From: Branchiostoma floridae
Lineage: Eukaryota; Chordata; Leptocardii; Amphioxiformes; Branchiostomatidae
NCBI RefSeq assembly: GCF_000003815.2
Contig: NC_049988.1
Coordinates: 20,922,791-20,946,989 of the forward strand
Direction of reading: 5' to 3'
Length of the DNA: 24,199 bases
Positions 1 through 23,200 of the stretch are shown here, piece after piece. Position 1 is the first letter of the stretch; each line of letters begins with the position of its first letter. Under the pieces are notes generated by a model, which was not told the DNA's origin, did no database searches, and saw only the letters and a program-made list of their open reading frames with translations. A program made the position numbers and the translations under genes.

Positions 1-13659
<13,659 letters not shown>

Positions 13660-13879
13660 GTTGGAACGGACCACATGTCAGGGCGGGGGGTATTCTGCGT
13701 AATCCGACACCGTTCCGGCATAGCAGGAAGTCTGCACATGGTTCACAGCTTGAACACAAACATGGCGGCTCCCAGGCTCAGGAGGGCCTCAAGAAAACAG
13801 GTGTCCACAAAATACTTTATTTGCTCCCATGCATGGAAATTCCCTTCTGTACCAGGGTCTTCAGCTATAGTTCCGGGTC

Positions 13880-14190
13880 CCCAGCATGGGTTTGTCAGCA
13901 TGCACGTGGGTTTCCTCTGTGTAGGTTTTCAGTGTGGGTTTCTCAGCATGCACGTGGGTTTCCTCTGTGTAGGTTTTCAGTGTGGGTTTCTCAGCATGCA
14001 CATGGGTTTCCTCTGTGTAGGTGTGTAGGTTTTCAGTGTGGGTTTTCTCTGTGTAGGTTTTTCTCAGCGTGGGTTTTTCTCAGTGTACGTTTTCCTCAGT
14101 GTGGGTTTTCAGTCACAGTTCCTGGTCCCCAGCGTGGGTTTCTCAACATGCACGTGGGTTTCAGTGTGGGTTTTCAGTCACAGTTTTCTT
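13880..14190. repeat. 48-bp repeat upstream of coding exon 1
   Basis: Three 48-bp units (CAGCATGCACGTGGGTTTCC at 13896, 13944, 13992) followed by broken pieces of the same sequence. The first two units carry an E-box CACGTG. The repeat lies in the presumed 5' intron of the HECW-like gene. Confidence 0.8.
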
Positions 14191-14690
14191 GTCACAAAGC
14201 TTTCCAACCACACAGTCCAGTTTTCCTGAAGTTCTTTTAACTGTAGGATACAACAAACAAACAAATGTCAATCTTAGGTGCCATTGCACACTAACAGAGA
14301 TCTCATACATGGCAACACATACCACAGATACAGGTATTCATACACAGGCCATGCACCACAAATATGTCACAAATATTACATGCACTGTACATGCAGTTAT
14401 CATACACATAAAAAATAGCCATACCGACCCGATATTTGCCATGTGAGGCATATACAGTATGTGCTGATACAGAGATATTGTGAATAGATAGCAGTGGCCT
14501 TCACACTTCCACACTATCTCAAGTCAAATCTTCAATACTTGGAATCTGCTTTGCATACAACATGTCATGTCAGCAGTCAGTCACACAATGTGTAACATTG
14601 TTTTGTCATCTAGATGATGTTGAATACAAAATATAAAATACAAATGTTGTGATTGTGATGTGTTGAGATGCAAGTGCGACGCATACGGAC
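14191..14690. other. Non-coding stretch, no feature seen
   Basis: AT-rich sequence upstream of coding exon 1, probably 5' intron. No exon or RNA gene recognised. Confidence 0.4.
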
Positions 14691-15261
14691 GTTTTCACTA
14701 TTTTATAGAAGATTATTTTCTCATGTCTGATCTGATTTATCGCCACGAAGGTATCGGAGTTTCCCGCGGGGCCGGTTCGTGCTCCTCTCGGCGGCAGGCG
14801 CGCCCCTGCCCGAGCCCCTGGGTGGGTCGTGTCGGTCCCCCTGGGTGGGTCCTGGTGGGTCCCGGGCCGTGTGCGCGGACACATCAACCCCCTTCCCAGT
14901 CCCCACCAGGCCTTCCTACGGGGGCGGATCGTAGTCTTCGGTCAGGTACGGGGAATCCTTGGCCAGTCAGTCAGTCAGTCCGTGGGTACGTTAACATTTC
15001 TCCATCGGAGTGAACCCCTAGTTCATGGCCAGACTCCCCCGGTAAATCTCCCCTTCAACCAGCAGAGTTAGTCTGGGAAAATCACGACTTCCCGTCATTT
15101 GTATGCAAGGTGGTTGGGCGCAGCGGACGGGAATCGGGCCAGTTTCGGGTCCCTTCAGCCATCTGCACCCCACTGGACAATATTTTAGGCACACTCATAC
15201 ATCTGTCTACCGGAACAACAGGCATCGGAGCCGGTACCACCGCGCTAGGCCGAGAACTTAC

Positions 15262-15345
15262 CGTTTTTACTGCCAGAAACCCAGAAATCTGGTCAGCAAT
15301 CGAGCTCGCACCGCCATCTTGGATGTTTATGAATCAGCGCTGGGG
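15262..15345 (-). other. HECW: Possible 5' non-coding first exon of the HECW-like gene with a 16-codon uORF
   Basis: On the minus strand a strong donor ACG|GTAAGT (complement of 15256-15261) follows a CpG-rich stretch containing a sense-oriented AAGATGGCGG. That motif carries an ATG (15317) opening a 16-codon upstream frame that ends in TAA at 15269-15267. Coding exon 1 has a stop just upstream of its ATG, so a separate 5' untranslated exon is plausible. The 5' limit is a guess; no transcript evidence is available. Confidence 0.33.
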
Positions 15346-15435
15346 CATCATGGGATAGGGGATTCCCGGAAGCAAAGGCCACGCCCATCCTTCCCGGAAG
15401 CCGCGTGATTTCCGACGGGCTTGTGACGTCATCGC
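15300..15435. promoter_or_regulatory. GC-rich promoter-like region with YY1, ETS and CRE-like motifs
   Basis: A CCGCCATCTTGG match to the YY1 site lies at 15311-15322, two CCCGGAAG ETS-type cores at 15365-15372 and 15393-15400, a GC box (CCACGCCC) between them, and a perfect TGACGTCA at 15424-15431. This mix is typical of TATA-less housekeeping promoters, where YY1 often sits just inside the transcript in the AAGATGGC sense, here on the minus strand. That would suit the HECW-like gene. Function is inferred from motifs only. Confidence 0.45.
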
Positions 15436-16312
15436 TCGCCAAATTTAAAGTGTCAAATCATGATGATGAACACAGAAAAAATATCGACATTAACAAACTC
15501 AAGTATCAATATCTGTTGCATATATGTTGCATGTCATCACAAAACAAGTACCAAATATATAAGAATACGTGACCTGTCGGTCTTCCCTTCTGTAACCCTC
15601 GCGTCTGTCTGTATAAACGACTGTTTTATTTGGAGGCTTGGACGGACGGATCTGAGAGTTGAGCCGCTTTAGATTCGTCTCTGAGTTTGTTATAGCGATA
15701 CCACCTTCGAACAATCTTGTGTTTTATGCGCAAATTTAGTATCCGATTCAGAATAGCGCTTCAATCTGTCATTCTGTCATTATTCAACAGTGCATAATGA
15801 TCCATGATGAGGGGAAAACGGAAAGGTTGAAAGTAATTCAACGCACTGCGGACCATGGAATAAACAAGGGGTAAATCTATAATTGTTCATTCAGGAGGAT
15901 TTTTCGGTATTACACCGCGGGCATTTTGATAGGTGTTTTGAATCACACAGTTGACAGACAAACAACACTAATCCGTTCGTTCATCGCCTTCTAGTTTTAT
16001 GTTTTTTCACGGTTTTCATTTTTGTTGTCAACATCTCAAAGAACATACAAGATCTTGTAGAGTGATCCCTCTCTAAGAGAATGGTCACTACTGAATAGTC
16101 TAAGTATCACAGATACATGAGGTATAACCATACAGCACAGGTTACAAATCTGCGACCTTGGTCCAACCTGCTCAGACAGTGTCATAAGAGAGGCCGATGA
16201 GACAGCCCGCAGATAGATAGAGAGTTGGAGCGACAAGATATGATGATGATGATGTGGGAAGTTTGAGTCATCTCATGTGTGTTTGTGGTGCCTGGTAGCA
16301 GGCTTGGGCAGC
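15436..16312. other. Intergenic sequence
   Basis: No convincing gene. Bases 15661-15710 contain a diverged relative of the 50-bp tandem unit found at 16313-16414 (shared GCCGCTT, CGTCTCTGAGTTT, AGCGAT). Confidence 0.45.
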
Positions 16313-16414
16313 TCTAAAAGCTAAGCCGCTTACAATGCGTCTCTGAGTTTAGCGATGCCATCCTCTAAAGCTAAGCCGCTTACAATGCGTCTCTGAGTTT
16401 AGCGATGCCATCCT
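16313..16414. repeat. 50-bp tandem duplication
   Basis: Two nearly identical copies of CTAAGCCGCTTACAATGCGT + CTCTGAGTTTAGCGATGCCA, starting at 16321 and 16371. Confidence 0.9.
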
Positions 16415-16812
16415 CGTACTTCAAGCTTGTTTCCAATATGGATATGAGTGCTAGAATACTTCTGCTGGTAAAATGCGAAGGAAACTAATTGCTTTATGGT
16501 GTACATTTCTTGTGTGCACAGGAATGGTTTGCAATAACTCCAGAAAAACACAGTAATTGACCACATTAATATAAAAAACTTTCTTTTATATTTTTCTCCC
16601 TCCCAGTCCAGATTAACTCCTTTTCCCAGAAAATTAGTCTGCCACTTGCAGAAAAACAAAATGCCATTCGCACCACCTAATGCCACGTCATCCCTCCAGA
16701 TAAAAGCAAATGTGGCCTTACGTCGTCAGACTCATTAAGATATTACTTGCTATATTCATGTATTTTTCACATTTATGCACTGCGCGACGGTTCTCTGCAC
16801 AGTACTGCCCAA

Positions 16813-17233
16813 ATGAACGAGCAAGCAGAGCCGGTCCGGTCCCCTTTCCCGCGCCCTGGCCGGAGCGGCCAAACCAGCGAGCGGCCGCCCCAACCCCCTC
16901 CTGTCCGTCTGCCCAAAGGTGCTTCTGATCAGCGACAACAAGACGAAGGAGCTTCTCCAAACACGTACGCAGAAGCTGAGAGAGTGTACTACACAATCAA
17001 GGATGAGGATCTGCCGCCGTCTTTACGTGGGGTGGGGCGGCAGCAGGAGTCACCCCAGGGGGAGGTGGGAACCAGCGGGCCGCCGCCCCAACCCCCTCCT
17101 GTCCGTCAGGGTGGTTCCCGCGGGTGTATCCGCCATGGCAACGGGGCTGACAAGCCGCAAGAAGAGCGAGAAACGTCTACAGACACGTACGAAGAAACCG
17201 ATGTGAAACGTCACGCAACGTCCACGTCTTCAG
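16813..17233 (+). CDS. Coiled-coil membrane protein, exon 1 (proline-rich cytoplasmic head)
   Basis: Starts at ATGAACGAGCAAGCAG. A TTCTCTGCACAG just before it could be an acceptor for a 5' UTR exon. It encodes MNEQAEPVRSPFPRPGRSGQ and two similar modules, each beginning PPQPPPVR and ending in a Tyr-containing acidic stretch (TYAEAERVYYTIKDEDLPP and DTYEETDV). The YYTI resembles a YxxI/L signalling motif, but a full ITIM is not met. Donor TCAG|GTAGCC, phase 1. Confidence 0.6.
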
Positions 17234-20200
17234 GTAGCCGACATTCTTGTTTCTTGCCTTTTGTAACGAGTATCGTCATATTTACAATCAGTAGATATTT
17301 TTTTATTAAGAGATTATTATTAGAATTAATTTCTAGCTGCTACCATATAGAGGGGCATTATATGACCATCAATATTTTTGCAGGCGCCGAAATGACATAG
17401 CGGGATGCCTCCTAAAGCCGGCTTTACAATTCATGTGAACGCCGTCCGAATTCGTAGATCGGTCAGAGCTCTCCAAATTTCAACATCGCCCGAGTTTCGG
17501 CTGTATTCTTCATCAAATAATATGCCCCGTCAAAAATTAGCTCAGTGTTTCACTTGGGAAAGTTAAAGTAATTATCTTTCTGCTCTTTTGGTGCACAACT
17601 GACATCACGCGGAGGTTTGAATTCCAATGGGCGAGCTTTTAAAAGTCGCCCGAAGCCCTAGCAATCGCCAAAACGCCGGTCATACTCCTGCCGAACATGC
17701 CCCTTGGAATTCGCCGACAAGTCGGCCGAGCTGAATTCTTGATTTGTAAAGGGGGCTCTACAGGCGTGTTAATGATAGGTGCAGTGATACTCCTGCCTTA
17801 CAGGCGTGTTATTGATAGGTGCAGTGATACCCCTGCCTTACAGGCGTGTTATTGATAGGTGCAGTGATACTCCTGCCTTACAGGCGTGTTATTGATAGGT
17901 GCAGTGATACTCCTGCCTTACAGGCGTGTTATTGATAGGTGCAGTGATACCCCTGCCTTACAGGCGTGTTATTGATAGATGCAGTGATACTCCTGCCTTA
18001 CAGGCGTGTTATTGATAGATGCAGTGATACCCCTGCCTTACAGGCGTGTTATTGATAGATGCAGTGATACCCCTGCCTTACAGGCGTGTTATTGATAGGT
18101 GCAGTGATACTCCTGCCTTACAGGCGTGTTATTGATAGGTGCAGTGATACTCCTGCCTTACAGGCGTGTTATTGATAGGTGCAGTGATACCCCTGCCTTA
18201 CAGGCGTGTTATTGATAGGTGCAGTGATACTCCTGCCTTACAGGCGTGTTATTGATAGGTGCAGTGATACCCCTGCCTTACAGGCGTGTTATTGATAGAT
18301 GCAGTGATACTCCTGCCTTACAGGCGTGTTATTGATAGATGCAGTGATACTCCTGCCTTACAGGCGTGTTATTGATAGGTGCAGTGATTAACGCCTGCCT
18401 TACAGGCGTGTTATTGATAGATGCAGTGATACTCCTGCCTTACAGGCGTGTTATTGATAGATGCAGTGATACTCCTGCCTTACAGGCGTGTTATTGATAG
18501 GTGCAGTGATACACCTGCCTTACAGGCGTGTTATTGATAGATGCAGTGATACTCCTGCCTTACAGGCGCGCGTGTTATTGATAGGTGCAGTGATACTCCT
18601 GCCTTACAGGCGTGTTATTGATAGATGTAGTGATACTCCTGCCTTACAGGCGTGTTATTGATAGATGCAGTGATACCCCTGCCTTACAGGCGTGTTATTG
18701 ATAGATGCAGTGATACTCCTGCCTTACAGGCGCGCGTGTTATTGATAGGTGCAGTGATACTCCTGCCCTACAGGCGTGTTATTGATAGATGCAGTGATAC
18801 TCCTGCCTTACAGGCGTGTTATTGATAGATGCAGTGATACCCCTGCCTTACAGGCGTGTTATTGATAGATGCAGTGATACCCCTGCCTTACAGGCGTGTT
18901 ATTGATAGGTGCAGTGATACCCCTGCCTTACAGGCGTGTTATTGATAGATGCAGTGATACTCCTGCCTTACAGGCGTGTTATTGATAGGTGCAGTGATAC
19001 CCCTGCCTTACAAATTGATCCTGTCAAGTGTGCAAAAACATTTCATTGACAGGAACGTCATTTCTATAGCCCCTGTGTTCTGAGACACTAAAAGGGACTT
19101 ACCAATCGCAGTTTCATAACTTGCATATGTCTTACATTGGATGTCCGGTAACACACGCTGGCTAAAATGCTAGCTTTTTGTATCAAATGCAGTGTTACAA
19201 TACTCTCCAAGCAGAGGTTGGTCGACTGGCCTTCCCACCAACCTTCCTTCCTTGGTGGGAAGGCCAGTCGAAAAAAATAAATATGAAAGGAAAACGTCAC
19301 GATTTTCCCCACCAACCTCTGCTTGGAGAGTACTGTTACAATACCTCAATACATGCCGCATACACCGGCGGCATTGGGTGCTATATTGAGGTAAAATAAA
19401 TCTCCAAATACAAGAATAGGGACATTTTTACCACTCTGATCTTCGTTCTACCCTGTTTACCAGTGTGTTCAACATCATCTTTATTTCTCACAAGAAAACA
19501 CTTTTAAAAGGACACGTCTAAAATCACGAGTACAAGATGAAGGTTTAAAAATACACCTCGGACGACCCCTTATTCAGATACACAATGATCTGCAGGGCGC
19601 AAGGTTACAAAAGAAGTGGTGCTATACATCAGCCTTTCAATATTTCAATTCTATACGTCGCTCTAACTATNNNNNNNNNNNNNNNNNNNNNNNNNNNNNN
19701 NNNNNNNNNNNNNNNNNNNNNNNNNNNNNNNNNNNNNNNNNNNNNNNNNNNNNNNNNNNNNNNNNNNNNNNNNNNNNNNNNNNNNNNNNNNNNNNNNNNN
19801 NNNNNNNNNTCCGTCTATGGATGGATTGTACTTATGTTTAGTATGTGGATGGGTTTTGTTTAGATTATGATTATATTTTGGTCCACTAGCGGCTTGTTCC
19901 GGCTTTGGAGCGACTGCAGTAGAACCTCCGGTTTTGATACCTCGAGTTCTGGACATAGATGGGCCTGCTTTTTTTAACTCTTGAGAGTCGGTGGTGTAGG
20001 TTTGGACCCCCTAGCGGATGTTAGGGCCTGTAGGAACAGGGCTAGTTTCAGACTTTGAACGAGTATGCTAGAATAACTCAAGAGGAGGTTGTCGGATCGC
20101 CATGCCTACACCCGCCCTCCCTACAGTGGTACAGCCTACACCCGCCCTACCTACAGTGGTACAGCCTACACCCGGCCTCCCCACAGTGGTACAGCCTACA

Positions 20201-23200
20201 CCCGCCCTCCCTACAGTGGTATAGTCTACACCCGCCCTCCCTACAGTGGTACAGTCTACACCCGCCCTCCCTACAGTGGCACAGCCTACATCCGCCCTCC
20301 CTACAGTGGTACAGTCTACATCCGCCCTCCCTACAGTGGTACAGTCTACACCCGCCCTCCCTACAGTGGGGTTCGCTTAAAAGGCTGGGCTGTCTACCAG
20401 GCCAGGCTACCTGGCCTGTCTACCTGGCCTGGCTATCACGTCAGGCTACTCAGATCCCCCCATTCATAGCCCCATCATATGGCACTCAGCCAAAATAGCT
20501 GATTGACAGGCATAGTAATTGCTGATCTCCAACCCTGCTAGTGCCAGTGACCCAAGGTTGCCCTGTCCACTGGCTGGGCGCTTCGGGAATGTGTCTGGGA
20601 GGCCTNNNNNNNNNNNNNNNNNNNNNNNNNNNNNNNNNNNNNNNNNNNNNNNNNNNNNNNNNNNNNNNNNNNNNNNNNNNNNNNNNNNNNNNNNNNNNNN
20701 NNNNNNNNNNNNNNNNNNNNNNNNNNNNNNNNNNNNNNNNNNNNNNNNNNNNNNNNNNNNNNNNNNNNNNNNNNNNNNNNNNNNNNNNNNNNNNNNNNNN
20801 NNNNNNNNNNNNNNNNNNNNNNNNNNNNNNNNNNNNNNNNNNNNNNNNNNNNNNNNNNNNNNNNNNNNNNNNNNNNNNNNNNNNNNNNNNNNNNNNNNNN
20901 NNNNNNNNNNNNNNNNNNNNNNNNNNNNNNNNNNNNNNNNNNNNNNNNNNNNNNNNNNNNNNNNNNNNNNNNNNNNNNNNNNNNNNNNNNNNNNNNNNNN
21001 NNNNNNNNNNNNNNNNNNNNNNNNNNNNNNNNNNNNNNNNNNNNNNNNNNNNNNNNNNNNNNNNNNNNNNNNNNNNNNNNNNNNNNNNNNNNNNNNNNNN
21101 NNNNNNNNNNNNNNNNNNNNNNNNNNNNNNNNNNNNNNNNNNNNNNNNNNNNNNNNNNNNNNNNNNNNNNNNNNNNNNNNNNNNNNNNNNNNNNNNNNNN
21201 NNNNNNNNNNNNNNNNNNNNNNNNNNNNNNNNNNNNNNNNNNNNNNNNNNNNNNNNNNNNNNNNNNNNNNNNNNNNNNNNNNNNNNNNNNNNNNNNNNNN
21301 NNNNNNCTAGAACAGAAACTATCTCAGCTTGTGCAACAAGAAGGGAGAGCATAAATCACTTGCTCACTGTAAAGCTAAACTTGTACTGACCAAGGGGGAT
21401 ATAATTACATGTACCTCCTTGTTCTCTATGCTAGTATGCCATGTTGACATATAAAATTTTAGTAGTCACATAGCATTTTTGAGGCTGTGGATTGTTATCC
21501 ACTGTACAATTTTTGTGTCCAGAACAGAGCCCAATGCTCTCCTTCCACTGCCAATAATCTCTCCAACCCCCTTGTACAAGTTGGAGTGGGGAAAGTACTG
21601 TTAACAGCACAGATTTTGTGACATGTCAAAGGATTTGAACCCAGGACCTCTGTTTTCTAGGTCTAACACCCTAAAGCATTTACCGAACACAGTACTGGTA
21701 CAGTACTTGAATGCGTTCCTGACAGCTGCTAGGAAGGCCTCCCAGACACATTCCCGAAGGGTCCAGCCAGTGGACAGGCCAACCTCAGGTCACTAGCAGT
21801 GTTGGAGATTAGCAATTACTATGCCTGTCAATCAGCTATTTTGGCTGAGTGCCACATGATGGGGCTATGATTGGGGGGATCTGAGTAGCCTGACGTGATA
21901 GCCAGGCCAGGTAGACAGGCCAGGTAGCCTGGCCTGGTAGACAGCCCAGCCTTTTAAGCGACTCCCCTACAGTGGTACAGATCGGGAATTCGGCACAAAA
22001 TTAGCCAGGAGAGTCAGTACACTGCGCGGCAATACAAATCTAGCTCAGTAGCAAAACTTCCCCGTGAAATATTTTCCCTAGTAGCCAGCGTTGCCAGTCT
22101 GGTAGAGACTAGTTGATGGTAAATAGTTGGGACGTATTGGAGATGCAAGTAGCTTGACAAAAGGCATATTCAAATAAATATACGTTGTGCTACTAAGAAA
22201 ATCATCTGCATGATTAATGACGTCGTATTATACTTCCTTCATAACTAAAAGGGAAATATCCTGCACTTCCTCGAAAATGTTACCTTTTACCTGTTAACTT
22301 ATTTATTCATTTCTAAAGTTGTTGAGTCTTTAACGTACACTTGATGACCTATCCTCTGCAGACCGCACGTATCCGGGTGGAGCAAGCGGCCGCCGTCCTC
22401 CCTGTGACGTCATCCGCTCCCACCGCAGCTGTATCGCCGCCGGCATTGCCGTACTGCTGGCCTTACTCGCCGTGGGACTCGCCCCGCTGACTTTCATCAA
22501 TAAAGAGGTAAACATTCTTGTAAAAAAAATTACACTATGCTTTCTGTTTCTTTATTCCTTCTTTGTTAAGAGACTATCAATACACTTGTCCTCACCTTTC
22601 TTATACTTGGTATTCTGTATTTCTGGCGCACGCTTAAAGGAAATATCTCAACTGTCTACCACTGTTGACGCCTTGAAGCGCGACCTAGACGACATACGCC
22701 AACTGTCCGCCACTGTTGACGCCTTGAAGAGCGACCGATACGACATACGCCAACTGTCCGCCACTGTTGACGCCTTGAAGCGCGACCAAGACGACATGCG
22801 CCAACTGTCCACCACTGTTGACGCCCTGAAGCGTGACCGAGACGACATGCGCCAACTGTCCGCCACTGTTGACGCCTTGAAGCGCGACGAAGACGACATA
22901 CCCACCACTGTTGACGCCTTGAAGCGCGACCAAGACGACATGCGCCAACTGTCCACCACTGTTGACGCCTTGAAGCGCGACCAAGACGACATGCGCCAAC
23001 TGTCCACCACTGTTGACGCCTTGAAGCGCGACCAAGACGACATACGCCAACTGTCCACCACTGTTGACGCCTTGAAGAGCGACCGATACGACATGCGCCA
23101 ACTGTCCGCCACTGTTGACGCCTTGAAGCGCGACGAAGACGACATACCCACCACTGTTGACGCCTTGAAGCGCGACCAAGACGACATGCGCCAACTGTCC

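Larger units (their letters stand above)
20370..21965. mobile_element. Long-inverted-repeat (foldback-like) element inserted in the 30-bp minisatellite
   Basis: The left arm 20370-20605 (cut by the gap) and right arm 21735-21965 are inverted copies at roughly 95% identity by eye, ending GGTTCGCTTAAAAGG and, complemented, GGAGTCGCTTAAAAGG. A 10-base direct repeat CCTACAGTGG flanks both ends (20360-20369, 21966-21975), consistent with target duplication inside the minisatellite unit. The interior includes 701 N and a SINE-like sequence. No transposase is visible; it could be hidden in the gap. Confidence 0.7.

Noticed and set aside
15103-15408. Plus-strand protein of about 100 residues in the GC-rich region
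   Set aside because: CpG-rich promoter-like DNA is open in several overlapping frames; no family motif.
17761-19010. CRISPR array
   Set aside because: The repeat units are contiguous with no unique spacers and the sequence is eukaryotic; it is a satellite.
20055-20498. Protein of Tyr/Pro repeats (LHPPSLQWYS)
   Set aside because: Product of a 30-bp minisatellite that is simultaneously open in other frames; no splice or start context.
20486-21389. Open frames of 260-290 codons across the 701-N gap
   Set aside because: Made of undetermined bases.
21590-21670. Functional tRNA gene on the minus strand
   Set aside because: The B box is good but the anticodon arm and acceptor stem do not form properly; a SINE is more likely.
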